Shown here: positions 8,416-17,581 of the stretch, in pieces
How the letters are laid out: each line of letters opens with the position of its first letter
How positions within the stretch are numbered: position 1 is the first letter of the stretch
From: an uncultured Flavobacteriales bacterium
GTDB taxonomy: Bacteria; Bacteroidota; Bacteroidia; Flavobacteriales_D; Sanyastnellaceae
Reading direction: 5' to 3'
Length of the DNA: 63,267 nt
Assembly: GCA_938082505.1 (NCBI GenBank)
Contig: CALLLH010000001.1
Span: 1-63,267, forward strand
Program-made: the position numbers and the translations under genes
Notes under the pieces: generated by a model
Databases searched by the model: none
Seen by the model: the letters and a program-made list of their open reading frames with translations, nothing else
What the model was told of the DNA's origin: nothing

Positions 8416-8446
8416 TCAAGATAACGAATTTCGTCTGATTAATCAA
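8416..8446 (-). promoter_or_regulatory. putative promoter of the cysteine operon
   Basis: On the minus strand a TTG (-33 element, 8444-8446) is separated by 20 bases from TATCTTGA (8416-8423), close to the Bacteroidota -7 consensus TAnnTTTG. Transcription would start within a few bases of the leader ATGs, so the leader may be translated from a nearly leaderless transcript. A perfect ten-base palindrome TGATTAATCA (8436-8445) overlaps the -33 element and could be an operator. Confidence 0.5.
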
Positions 8447-8450
8447 GGCG

Positions 8451-9209
8451 TCACTCGAACCATCGGGCAGGCTTACCGGCACTGGTCCAGGGGTGCCATT
8501 TCCTGAATGCGGCGTTCAGGAGAATGAGGTGCACCAGCAAGGCCACGTGGAGGGGGGCGAGGTACCAGGGCCAGGGCCAATCGAAGATGAGCGGATTGTC
8601 GGCGACCGGAGCTTCCCACACATACATGTAATTGGCCACGGCGCCTTCCGGATGCGGGAATTGCAGGTTGAGCAGGGCGTTGAATCCCATCATGAGCGTG
8701 GAGAGCAGCACGGCCCAGCCATAGGTCCGGATCCAGTCGAAACGCCTGAAGTGCAGATCGCAGGTGCGCGCGATGATGATGGGGGCGAATACGAGTGCCG
8801 CGTGTTTGACATAGAATAGGATGAGTAGGGGCAGCAGGTCTCCGGACGGCAGCTGGGGCGTCAGCACGGAGTGTGCGCCCCCAATCATGCCCATGAACGT
8901 CGTGAAGGAAAACACGGCCCGGTTCATCCAGAAGCAGTTCAATCCGATGAGCACCGCGTTCAATCCACAGAAATGCAGTGGGAGGGAGCGGTGGATGGAG
9001 AACCCGATTTCCGGATGGAACAGGGCCAGCAGCAGGTCACAGGATTGGAGGAACAGCATGAAAATGCCCACCTGTCGAATGGCCGTCATGTTGCCGTGCA
9101 GGTGCCGGGAAAAATATCGGACGGCCCAGATTCCGAACGCGGTGCAGCTGAGCAGCAAGACCCAGTAGCGCGGTTCGGATGCCGAAATGATCACATCGTG
9201 TTCGCTCAT
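8451..9209 (-). CDS. YwaF/TIGR02206-family integral membrane protein
   Basis: A 252-residue polytopic membrane protein with about six to seven hydrophobic helices and no signal peptide. The motifs PLHFCGLNAVL and NYMYVWEAP are characteristic of the YwaF/TIGR02206 family, whose function is unknown. It ends just before the cysteine operon promoter, and no terminator is visible between, so some read-through into the leader region is possible. It is divergent from the HTTM-domain gene, with 73 bases between the two starts. Confidence 0.75.
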   Translation of the reverse strand: MSEHDVIISASEPRYWVLLLSCTAFGIWAVRYFSRHLHGNMTAIRQVGIFMLFLQSCDLLLALFHPEIGFSIHRSLPLHFCGLNAVLIGLNCFWMNRAVFSFTTFMGMIGGAHSVLTPQLPSGDLLPLLILFYVKHAALVFAPIIIARTCDLHFRRFDWIRTYGWAVLLSTLMMGFNALLNLQFPHPEGAVANYMYVWEAPVADNPLIFDWPWPWYLAPLHVALLVHLILLNAAFRKWHPWTSAGKPARWFE

Positions 9210-9282
9210 GCGGGGTCAAGCTAATCCGAATCGTTTCAAGTCCACAGCGGCCCTTTCCCTGATTGATGCGTAAATTATATGA

Positions 9283-10617
9283 ATGATGTCCGCACTGCGC
9301 CAGCATGCCGCCCATCCGGTGAGCGGGGCTTCCCTGGGGTTGTTCCGGGCTGCCTTCGGCGGTTTGGTCTGTCTTGAGATGCTGCGCTATTGGGTAGCCG
9401 GAATCCACCGCGAGACCCTCCTGACCCCGACTTTCCACTTCAAGTATGCGGGATTTGCTTGGCTGGAGCCGTTGCCTGAAGTCGGCATGCAGGGGGTGTT
9501 CCTGGCGATGCTCGTGGGCAGTGCCATGTTGGCCGTCGGGTGGAGAGCGCGGGTGGGGGCGGCGGTGCTCTTCCTTTCGTTCACTTATGTCTTCCTCCTC
9601 GAGGCGGCTGCTTATCGGAACCATGCGTATCTGATTGCGCTGCTGTCGGCCTGGTTCATTTTCCTTCCTTCGGATCGCCGCTATGCCCTGGATGCGGGAA
9701 AATTCGATGCTGGCATTGGCAGGGTGCCGCTTTGGAGTGTGTGGGCCTTGCGATTCCAGATCGGTGTGGTGTACCTGTTTGCGGGCCTCGCCAAATTGGA
9801 CCCCTTGTGGTTGACCGGGGGTTCCATGCGTTCGGTCATCGCTTCAGGCGGGCACGATGCGGCCACGGCGGCCCTGTTGAATTCCCCTGCTGTCCTGAAT
9901 CTGCTGGTCTTCAGCGGACTCGGCCTTGATCTCATGGCCCTCCCGCTGCTTTTGATGCAGCGCACGCGGAAATACATGTTCTCCGCGTTGGTTGCCTTCC
10001 ACCTCCTCAACGCGCTTTTCCTCGTGGATGTGGGGGTCTTTCCCTGGTTCATGCTGTTGGTGACCACCATCTTCTTTGCCCCCGATTGGCCGGATGGCCT
10101 GAAAAACGCGCAGCGCAAGGGGAAGCCGTCAGGCAGGCCCGAGTTCGAGTCCGCGGGATCGGAACTGTCGAGGGGGGCGTCGTTGGCGCTTGTGCTGGTC
10201 GTCACGGTGCAATTGGCTTTGCCCTTGCGTCACCATTTCTATCCCGGATCGAGTACGTGGACCCATGAGGGGCACCGCTGGTCATGGCGGATGAAGCTGG
10301 TGGCCAAGCAAGTGGACAGCTACGCCTTCTTTGCCAAGGACCCCGCCACGGGAGCGCGCTTCGATTTGACACCGAATGCGGACCTCGCCTTGGCTTCATG
10401 GCAACGCGAGAAGATGCTCCGTCAACCCGATTTGATGGTGCAATTCGTGGCGGACATGGCGCGCAGGGTCGAGGAACAGATCGGCCGTGACGTGACATTC
10501 CATGCGGACATCCGTCTGTCGGAGGGAGGTGGGCCTGTGCGCGCCCTGATCGATACGACTTACGACCTGTCACAGGCGGGTTTCGGTATCGTCCCCGCGC
10601 CCTATATCCTGCGTTGA
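9283..10617 (+). CDS. HTTM-domain membrane protein (gamma-carboxylase-like)
   Basis: A 444-residue protein with several N-terminal transmembrane helices matching the HTTM domain (horizontally transferred transmembrane domain), seen in vitamin K-dependent gamma-carboxylase and many bacterial relatives. Typical segments are LGLFRAAFG near the N-terminus, YRNHAYL, and GVVYLFAGLAKLDPLWL near residue 170. The C-terminal 140 residues are soluble and probably periplasmic. The substrate of the bacterial proteins is mostly unknown, and carboxylation should not be assumed. The next codon is also ATG (9286), so the exact start is ambiguous by one residue. Confidence 0.75.
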   Translation: MMSALRQHAAHPVSGASLGLFRAAFGGLVCLEMLRYWVAGIHRETLLTPTFHFKYAGFAWLEPLPEVGMQGVFLAMLVGSAMLAVGWRARVGAAVLFLSFTYVFLLEAAAYRNHAYLIALLSAWFIFLPSDRRYALDAGKFDAGIGRVPLWSVWALRFQIGVVYLFAGLAKLDPLWLTGGSMRSVIASGGHDAATAALLNSPAVLNLLVFSGLGLDLMALPLLLMQRTRKYMFSALVAFHLLNALFLVDVGVFPWFMLLVTTIFFAPDWPDGLKNAQRKGKPSGRPEFESAGSELSRGASLALVLVVTVQLALPLRHHFYPGSSTWTHEGHRWSWRMKLVAKQVDSYAFFAKDPATGARFDLTPNADLALASWQREKMLRQPDLMVQFVADMARRVEEQIGRDVTFHADIRLSEGGGPVRALIDTTYDLSQAGFGIVPAPYILR

Positions 10618-10624
10618 GGCGGGG

Positions 10625-12346
10625 TCAGTTCCCGAGGCAGGGGGTTCCGAATGCCGCCAGCAGCATGACGATGTCGTTCGTCCCCGTGATGCCGTCCGCA
10701 TCCAGATCCGCAGCACATCCGCCTTGGTCACATCCGAAGGCCCCGAGCAGGAAAATGACGTCTTCAACCCCCACGAGTCCATCCGCATTGAAATCCGCAG
10801 GACACCCGCATGCCAGCGGATCATAGGTCTCAAGGGTTCCGCAATCCGTGGCCACGGACCCCTCCGTGAGCACGAGACGCTGATCGGTGGGTACACCGTG
10901 GAGCATGTCCACGTCTCCGAGGGGCCATCTGACTTCCAACGAGTCCACCGTGCCGGTTGCGCCCAGCCCGAAATGCAGCCATCGGGAGTGCTGGGCGAGC
11001 ATGCCTTCACCACAGGACAGTTGGCGGACGCGCTGGATGACCGCCCCCGTCGAATCCGTGGTATAGGCGGTGACCTTGGTGCCGATGGCATCCCGATTGG
11101 AGCTGGTTCCTTGGGGCAGGACTTCCAACCAGTGGTTCATGTTGGGTTCGCCCTCCATGAGCAGGGCATGTGTACCTACAGGCAAAGAGGCGATATCGGG
11201 TGTCCCGTCTTCATTCCAATCGGCATGGACGGCCACGTAGATTTCCTCCATCATTCCGGGCAGTTCACTGCTCCGGTCGATCCACCCGTTGCCCTGGTCG
11301 TTCCAGTACCACTGGTTGGGTTGGGGGGTGTAGAATGGGGGCGGGGGATGGGAATAGGCGACCCAGTCCGCCGAGGTGACATACAGGTCCTCCCATCCGT
11401 CGTTGTCGAAATCGGCACCGAGTACGCTCCACCCCGTCACCAGTTCACTGGGCATGCCGTAGGATGCGGCCACGTTGGCGTATTGCAGGTTGCCGGTGTC
11501 CTTCAGGAATATCGCTTCATCTGTTCCCGTGATGAACACTTCCCGTTTTCCATCCAATTCCTGGTCGATCCATCCTGCGCCCATGGCGTCCAATTGGGCT
11601 TCGAGGCCCCAATCGTCAGACACCTCCACGAACCCGGTATCGGTGCCACGGTAGCACTCATTGCCCGTACCGCGGTCATTCAGGACATGAAGGTCGAGCA
11701 GGTGGTCCCCATCCAGATCCAGGAAATGCGATTGGTGGGAAGCCCGGAACCGATCCTGGGGCAGGCCCCATTCCGTTGCGGTGAAATGGCCCGTTCCGTC
11801 TCCGAGGTAGAATTCATTGGGGTACAAAGGCTCGACAGTTGGATAGTTGCAGATGTAGAGGTCAAGTGCTCCGTCCCGGTTGATGTCGGCGAGGGAAAGC
11901 CCAAAGGATCTCCTGCTGTCGTCCATGATGATGCCGCAGCTGTCCGTGATGTCTTCCATCTCGAGTCCGCCGAGGTTCCGGAAAATGCGGTTCTGGCCTA
12001 CGCGACACGTCAGGAACAAGTCCTGGTCCCCATCGTTGTCCATGTCGGCCCAGACCACACTGCGCGCGGTGCAGTCGCCTGGTTCGATGCCCAGTTCGAC
12101 GGGGTGAGGTACAAATCCACTGTCGTTTCTGAGGTAGAGGTCTATGCCATGAAGGTCATTTCCAAAGGTGAGGTCCTCGGCGCCATCGCCATCCACATCC
12201 ACGGCACTGATCCCCGGTGAGTAAGATCCGTTCAGCATGAAAGAGGGCAAGGCGAGGCTGTCGCTCACATCGGTCCATTGTGCGTATGCGCTGCCCCCAG
12301 ACAGGAAAACACTGAGGGTCAGCAGGAAACAATGGGCCAAGGACAT
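10625..12346 (-). CDS. secreted FG-GAP/ASPIC-UnbV protein with dockerin-like tail
   Basis: A 573-residue secreted protein. The ATG at 12344-12346 is followed by a signal peptide ending SGGSAYAQ. Residues of about 40-400 hold FG-GAP/VCBS propeller repeats with calcium-type cores such as DVDGDGAEDL, DMDNDGDQDL and DINRDGALDL. About 412-495 is an ASPIC/UnbV domain (RDAIGTKV, VDSLEVRWP). The tail of about 60 residues has two EF-hand-like repeats, DFNADGLVGVED and DLDADGITGTND, each followed by a FGC or FGTPC motif, closely like the tail of the giant protein at the left of the window. The family is often surface-exposed and binds carbohydrate or ions; the specific role is unknown. A longer in-frame extension upstream lacks signal features. 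Confidence 0.82.
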   Translation of the reverse strand: MSLAHCFLLTLSVFLSGGSAYAQWTDVSDSLALPSFMLNGSYSPGISAVDVDGDGAEDLTFGNDLHGIDLYLRNDSGFVPHPVELGIEPGDCTARSVVWADMDNDGDQDLFLTCRVGQNRIFRNLGGLEMEDITDSCGIIMDDSRRSFGLSLADINRDGALDLYICNYPTVEPLYPNEFYLGDGTGHFTATEWGLPQDRFRASHQSHFLDLDGDHLLDLHVLNDRGTGNECYRGTDTGFVEVSDDWGLEAQLDAMGAGWIDQELDGKREVFITGTDEAIFLKDTGNLQYANVAASYGMPSELVTGWSVLGADFDNDGWEDLYVTSADWVAYSHPPPPFYTPQPNQWYWNDQGNGWIDRSSELPGMMEEIYVAVHADWNEDGTPDIASLPVGTHALLMEGEPNMNHWLEVLPQGTSSNRDAIGTKVTAYTTDSTGAVIQRVRQLSCGEGMLAQHSRWLHFGLGATGTVDSLEVRWPLGDVDMLHGVPTDQRLVLTEGSVATDCGTLETYDPLACGCPADFNADGLVGVEDVIFLLGAFGCDQGGCAADLDADGITGTNDIVMLLAAFGTPCLGN

Positions 12347-12482
12347 GTATAAATATAAAACAAGCCGAAATGTCTGTATGGGGCCGTCTGAATTCCAAGC
12401 CGATTGGAAGGAAGCTGCGAGGTGTTGGTGTGCCACGGGAGTGCCTGCTGTCGGTGTGGCGGATGTGGATGACCCAAAAGCA

Positions 12483-12516
12483 GAAGCCCTGGGAAACGAG
12501 TGTTTCCCAGGGCTTC
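12483..12516 (-). terminator. 15-bp hairpin terminator after the repeat protein gene
   Basis: A perfect inverted repeat: GAAGCCCTGGGAAAC, loop GAGT on the plus strand, then the complementary arm. It lies 18 bases past the stop of the minus-strand repeat protein gene and is followed on that strand by a short T-rich stretch. It probably ends that transcript and insulates the FG-GAP gene, whose start lies about 140 bases further on. Confidence 0.75.
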
Positions 12517-12534
12517 ATAACGAGGGGGTCAGTC

Positions 12535-15500
12535 TCAGTTCGTAAGCAGGACCTTCTTGGTCATGGAACCTGCGTTGGTGGCCCAACGAATCTGGTACAT
12601 GCCCGCTTCGAGATCATCCAGCACGAGGTTCTGGGTATAGATCATGTTCGGGTGGATGTCGCCATTGTAGAGGTTCATTACAGTGGTGCCATTCATTTGG
12701 ATCAGGTCCATCGTCAGGCGCACTGCACCGGAGGAGATGAACTGTACCTGTGTGGCATGGTCCGTCGGATTCGGCGCGACTTCCAATACGCTGATCGGGA
12801 ACTTGTCCGTTACGGGGTCGGTGCTGCCACCGATGACCGATACGTCTGCATCTTCGGCGTTGCCTCCCAACTGCTCGGCGATGACTTCACAGCCATCGGC
12901 AGAGGCGACCACGGTCCATTCCAATGTATTGGTGTTGCAGCCGCAATCGTGCAGGGTCACGGTCTGGGTGTAGCTTCCGCTGGCACAGCAATCGAGGTCT
13001 CCGAAGACGTCGCCACTGCCAATCCAGGGCATTTCAATTCCGTAATGGGAATAGGTTCCGTCGAGGAGCATCCAGCTGCTGAATCCGTAGTTGCTGTTGG
13101 AATTGTTGGCGCCATCACCGACTTGGCAAGCGTAGAACATGTTCATGGGCTGGTGGCTCAGATTGAACGAACTGCCGTCATAGGCGCCAATGCCCTCCAG
13201 TGTTCCTGAATTCAGCAGGTAGTACATCCATTCCTCATACTCGTCGGTGATGACGGAGCAGTCGGCCTTGTATCCTGTAGGGAAGTCCTGGCTGGACCAG
13301 GCGGCCCAGTCCAATCCACTGTCGAACAGCACATCGATGGTGAAGCCATCGTCAGGACTCATGCTGCCGTCGTCCTCGTCGATCACGTAGAACGTGGCTT
13401 CATAGGACCAGGCGTCATCTCCGATGTAGGTGACCGTTCCCGATGAGGCCAATCCGAAGTATTTGTCTCCACTCGGAAGGTTGAACAAACGGAGTGCATG
13501 GGGCACGAAACCTGTGCAAGTTTCACCGTTGGCCGCCGCTTCTGGCGTGCTCACGGCGCATCCTGAAACGGTTCCTCCATCCCAATCGAGATTGCTGGTG
13601 TATTCCAGGATGACGTGGTCAGGACAGTTGTCGTTCCACGAGATGTTGTCGCAGGAGTAGCTCAGGAAATCCTGCTCTGTCGCCGTCTCGCAGCAGATTT
13701 GGATCACTTCGCCATCGGTGTATCCGCAGGTGTAGTCAAACGTCGGGATGTCGTTGTCCTCGATCGTGATGGTCTGCGTGCACTCGGCAATGTTGCCGGA
13801 ACAGTCCATGGCCGACCAGTACCGGAGGATCACGCCTTGGGTCGGACATGCCGCATCCCAGGTGGTGTCGGCACCGGTGAGCGTCACATTGGGGTTGTAA
13901 TCGCAATTGTCTGTGAATGACGGGGCCATCGGCATGGGCACCTCGCTCGGGCAGCACACGGTGATGTCGGCATCGGGGCAGCTCGGAGCCTGGTTGTCCA
14001 CGATGGTGATGGTCTGGATTCCGGTTGCGGAATTGCCACAGTCGTCGGTGGCGGTCCAGGTCAATTCGTACTGGCCAAAGCACCCGGAAACCGTGTAGGA
14101 AACCCCTGTGACGGTCGGTGTGATGTCGTCGTCGCAGTTGTCGGAGGCCGTGGCTCCGCCATAGTCGGCCCACTCTTCGTGTGACCACCCACCGTAGTTC
14201 GGACCGCACTCGGCTTCCATATCGGTGGTGTGGACGGTGGGGGCGTGGTTGTCCACAATGTTGATGGTCTGGTGTCCCGTGCCCGTGTTGCCACAGTCGT
14301 CCATGGCTGTCCATGTCAATACATAGAAGCCATAGCAGTCATCATCGTTGTAGGCCGCCCCGGTCAACTCCAGTGAGACGTGGGTGTCACAGTTGTCTGA
14401 GGCGGTAGCGGCGCCGAGCAACGCCCAGTCGTCGTGTGACCAAGAGGCGTAATCAGGCCCACACTCCGCTTCCATGTCTGTGGCGTGCACATCCGGAGCG
14501 AGCAGATCCACGACAGTGATGGTCTGTTGGCAGGTAGCTGTGCTCGTGGAGTCACACCAGTCCGTACCGGTGACGCTCCACTCCCGGATGAAGGTGTAGC
14601 ACCCTTGAGCATCACCATCGGAGTCGTCTCCGTTATAGACCATGGGCTGGTCGACGTAGGATGCGGGCGAAAGCGAAGGGTTCGGATCGCAATTGTCGGA
14701 AATCGTGGCGCTTGCTCCTCCCGTGAAGAGCGGGCTCGTCTGGACATTGCAGTTCTCATCGCTTTCCACGATGGCATCGTCGGGACAGGAGATCGTCACT
14801 ACCGGAGGCACGCCATCGGTCATGTATACGATCTGTTCGAATGTCATCGATACGTTGCCACAATCGTCCACGGCCTGGTAGGTCTTGATGTAGGTGCCTG
14901 CACAATCCCCACTCACCATGTCGGTGGAGAGGTTGGTCAGGACCACATCGGAGTCACAGTTGTCCGTGGCCGACGCCAGGATGGTGTCCTGCAACATGGT
15001 CAATGAAACGCACGGAATGTAGACGACAGGGTCTGCTTGGATGACCGGTGCAATGGTGTCGTGGACGACGAACGTGTGGTAGCACGTGTCGTTTCCGACC
15101 AGGTTGCACCAATCGGAGGCGAAGGTGATCCAACGTCGCTGGAAGGTGAAGCATCCTTCCGGGTAGTCGTCATCCCCCGTTCCGGTATAGACCGTATCAA
15201 AGTCGAAGTAGTACAGTGAATCCACCACGGCATTGGGGTCGCAATCGTGCAAGTCCCATTCCGGCAGGATCAATGGTATCTCGGCATTGCAGTTCTCATC
15301 CACATACAAGTCATACGGCTCGGGACACACGGTCTCCACCACCGGGGGCGCGTCATCAATGATGTTGAGTTGGACAGTTTCCCCGGTGCTGTTGCCACAA
15401 TCATCCGAGGCATGCCAAGTGACCTCATATGTGGTGGTGCATCCCTCGGCGATCAGCGCTACGGTTCCAAGGCTGATGTCAACGTGCGCGTCACAGTTGT

Positions 15501-17145
15501 CCGTGGCGGAGGGGTTGAACAGGGCCATCCAGTCGGCCTCGGTCCATGTGCCGTAGTCCGTTGTGTCATCATGGACACAGGGCAATTCGACGTCGTCTAC
15601 AGAAATGATCGGATCGTGCTCATCGATGATGTCGATGGTCTGGTGCCCGGTTCCGGTGTTGCCGCAGTCGTCTGTGGCGGACCAGGTGAGGACATAGAAT
15701 CCGTAGCAGTCGTCGTCGTGGTAGGCCACGTGGGTGACCGAAGGCGTGGGATCGGCGCAGTTGTCGGTGGCGGTAGCGCTGCCGTAGGCCTCCCAGTCTG
15801 CGTTGGTCCAGGCGCTGTAGTCAGGCCCGCACTCGGCGGTCATGTCGGAGGTGTGCACGGTGGGCGCGTGCTGGTCCAAGACGCTGATCGTCTGGTGGCA
15901 GCTCGCCATGTCGCTGAGTCCACACCAATCGCTGCCGGTGGCGGACCAGGTGCGGATGAACGTGAAACAGCCCGCAGTGGCTCCCGCAGCATAGCTGGTG
16001 TCGTGATCGACATAGGTGAGGGGGTGCAACGTCGGATTCGGATCACAGAGATCTTCAATCGACGCAGAAGCGTGGCCGGTGACATCGGGGTGGGCATCGG
16101 CCAGGCACCCGCCATCCACGTGCACTGTGGCCTCGGAAGGGCAAGAAATGGTGACGGTGGGAGGGGTGGTGTCGATCAGGGTAAACGTCTGATGACAGTA
16201 CACGGTGTCTTCATTGGCACTCCAATCAATGTGGTCAGCCACCGTGATGACGCCCGTGAACGTCCGTGTGAAGGTGCTGACGCAGCCTTCAGAAACTTCG
16301 GAGTCGTGATGCGACCAAGAAATCTGGACATCGCAGGAGCCTTCATCCGTATCCTGGCAACAATCACCCGTGACGGAGGGCATCCCATTGGCTTCGGGTG
16401 ACGTGTCCCCGAGGCAGTCCAGTTCAACATCATCCGGACAAACAACCCCACAGCTGCAGGTGCTTGGATTGCAATTTGGATTTTCCAGGCCCCCATTGGC
16501 CTCGGTTCCATTCACGAAATCTTCATTGATGATGGTCAACCCTTCGACAAAGAAATCGAGGTTGCCTGGGGTGCACCCGCCGATGACCTGATGGGCTTCC
16601 GCTACAAAGGAATCGACATGGTATCCTGCGAAATCCGGATTTGTGAACACCAACTCCCGCAGGTTCACATCATCTGCCCCGAAGTCATCGATGGCATCGT
16701 CGAAACCCAGGTTCAGTGTCGCTGCGAGCAATTGTCCGGCAAAGACATTGTCCGTACAGGCGGAATTGGTATCGGAGGTGATCAAGACAGACTGCTGACC
16801 TCCACAGGTGAGGAAATCGGTGACCGCCTGTGCACTCGTGAAATGCAGAATTTGTCCAAGGTCGCATCCGATGGATATGCCGTCAGGGAATGCGCCATCA
16901 AAATTGGCTTGGAGATAACAACCTGGATTGGAGCCACTGCATTGCGAGCCCCATCCACCCATGGTCTGGGTTCGAAGATTCGGGATGCAAGGCTCAAGCG
17001 TTCCGCACGGCCACTCAATGATGGTCGTATCCAGGGGTGAAGTAGCGATGGAAGAGGCTGCCGGTGCGGCCATGGTTTGGCCCGCGAGGAGCACAAAAAA
17101 AGCAAGCAAGGTGTTTGCAAACACCGTAGGAATTAGGCGAGACAT
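12535..17145 (-). CDS. 1536-aa secreted HYR/Ig-like repeat protein with T9SS sorting domain
   Basis: A very large secreted protein. An N-terminal signal peptide (about 1-27, ending GQTMA) is followed by a unique region with paired cysteines. About ten HYR-like/Ig-like modules come next, marked by DNCD, DDCGN and T(I/V)SCP motifs. A module starting with an ECGPDY-like motif and ending GTGHQT occurs in near-identical copies around 15600-15836, 14230-14476 and 13985-14220 (a weaker copy at 15350-15600). The final 85 residues are a type A T9SS sorting domain (APNPTDHATQVQF ... GMYQIRWATNAGSMTKKVLLTN), so the protein should be exported by T9SS and anchored or released at the surface. An adhesive role is likely but inferred. 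A strong terminator hairpin follows. Confidence 0.85.
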   Translation of the reverse strand: MSRLIPTVFANTLLAFFVLLAGQTMAAPAASSIATSPLDTTIIEWPCGTLEPCIPNLRTQTMGGWGSQCSGSNPGCYLQANFDGAFPDGISIGCDLGQILHFTSAQAVTDFLTCGGQQSVLITSDTNSACTDNVFAGQLLAATLNLGFDDAIDDFGADDVNLRELVFTNPDFAGYHVDSFVAEAHQVIGGCTPGNLDFFVEGLTIINEDFVNGTEANGGLENPNCNPSTCSCGVVCPDDVELDCLGDTSPEANGMPSVTGDCCQDTDEGSCDVQISWSHHDSEVSEGCVSTFTRTFTGVITVADHIDWSANEDTVYCHQTFTLIDTTPPTVTISCPSEATVHVDGGCLADAHPDVTGHASASIEDLCDPNPTLHPLTYVDHDTSYAAGATAGCFTFIRTWSATGSDWCGLSDMASCHQTISVLDQHAPTVHTSDMTAECGPDYSAWTNADWEAYGSATATDNCADPTPSVTHVAYHDDDCYGFYVLTWSATDDCGNTGTGHQTIDIIDEHDPIISVDDVELPCVHDDTTDYGTWTEADWMALFNPSATDNCDAHVDISLGTVALIAEGCTTTYEVTWHASDDCGNSTGETVQLNIIDDAPPVVETVCPEPYDLYVDENCNAEIPLILPEWDLHDCDPNAVVDSLYYFDFDTVYTGTGDDDYPEGCFTFQRRWITFASDWCNLVGNDTCYHTFVVHDTIAPVIQADPVVYIPCVSLTMLQDTILASATDNCDSDVVLTNLSTDMVSGDCAGTYIKTYQAVDDCGNVSMTFEQIVYMTDGVPPVVTISCPDDAIVESDENCNVQTSPLFTGGASATISDNCDPNPSLSPASYVDQPMVYNGDDSDGDAQGCYTFIREWSVTGTDWCDSTSTATCQQTITVVDLLAPDVHATDMEAECGPDYASWSHDDWALLGAATASDNCDTHVSLELTGAAYNDDDCYGFYVLTWTAMDDCGNTGTGHQTINIVDNHAPTVHTTDMEAECGPNYGGWSHEEWADYGGATASDNCDDDITPTVTGVSYTVSGCFGQYELTWTATDDCGNSATGIQTITIVDNQAPSCPDADITVCCPSEVPMPMAPSFTDNCDYNPNVTLTGADTTWDAACPTQGVILRYWSAMDCSGNIAECTQTITIEDNDIPTFDYTCGYTDGEVIQICCETATEQDFLSYSCDNISWNDNCPDHVILEYTSNLDWDGGTVSGCAVSTPEAAANGETCTGFVPHALRLFNLPSGDKYFGLASSGTVTYIGDDAWSYEATFYVIDEDDGSMSPDDGFTIDVLFDSGLDWAAWSSQDFPTGYKADCSVITDEYEEWMYYLLNSGTLEGIGAYDGSSFNLSHQPMNMFYACQVGDGANNSNSNYGFSSWMLLDGTYSHYGIEMPWIGSGDVFGDLDCCASGSYTQTVTLHDCGCNTNTLEWTVVASADGCEVIAEQLGGNAEDADVSVIGGSTDPVTDKFPISVLEVAPNPTDHATQVQFISSGAVRLTMDLIQMNGTTVMNLYNGDIHPNMIYTQNLVLDDLEAGMYQIRWATNAGSMTKKVLLTN

Positions 17146-17527
17146 GTGAATTCGGTTAGTCCCGAAATTTCCGAATATGTCGGCTATAATGGATTGAACT
17201 GGAGAGAAGGTGATAATCCGACACCTAAAGAATGCATAAAATAGAGGAGGCGCTTATTGCCGGGTCTTCCCCCCCGTTTTCTCCACTGTTTCTCGTTGTC
17301 AGTGGTGTATAATTTCGGCTCTGTTTGATTTGAAGTCGGGTCAATCTGCGTCGACATGAACCAAATGCGCGAGTCCCTTAACCCGGATATCGGGAAATTG
17401 GAGGCGCACAGCAAGCATGGGATGAGATCCTTCAATGCCGAAGGCAGGCAAGGCTGGAGGATTCCCATTCGCGAGGATACCGGACCATTGCTGTCTTGGA
17501 AGGTCGCAGAACGCAATTCCCTCCAAT
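17146..17527. other. intergenic region without a recognisable gene
   Basis: About 380 bases between the repeat protein start and the terminator of the glucan locus. It is AT-richer than its surroundings. A minus-strand open frame here has no family resemblance and unlikely composition, so I do not call it. The part nearest 17146 must hold the promoter and 5' leader of the repeat protein gene. I see no convincing RNA structure. Confidence 0.5.
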
Positions 17528-17563
17528 GAGAAAGCCCCTCGACCGGGGGCGAAGGGCTTTCTC
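17528..17563 (-). terminator. terminator of the beta-glucan utilisation operon
   Basis: A 10-bp stem GAGAAAGCCC / GGGCTTTCTC with an inner CCCC/GGGG pairing. It begins 19 bases after the GH16 stop on the minus strand and is followed on that strand by a short T-containing run. It is the likely end of the GH3-to-GH16 transcript. Confidence 0.7.
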
Positions 17564-17581
17564 ACTTGTATTTCCGTGCGA

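Noticed and set aside
13985..15836. CRISPR-like or mobile repeats
   Set aside because: The repeats are long, in-frame protein modules within one gene, with no spacer/repeat regularity or mobile-element genes.
17184..17516. 110-residue minus-strand frame in the intergenic region
   Set aside because: No signal, domain or composition typical of a gene; more likely untranslated upstream sequence of the repeat protein.
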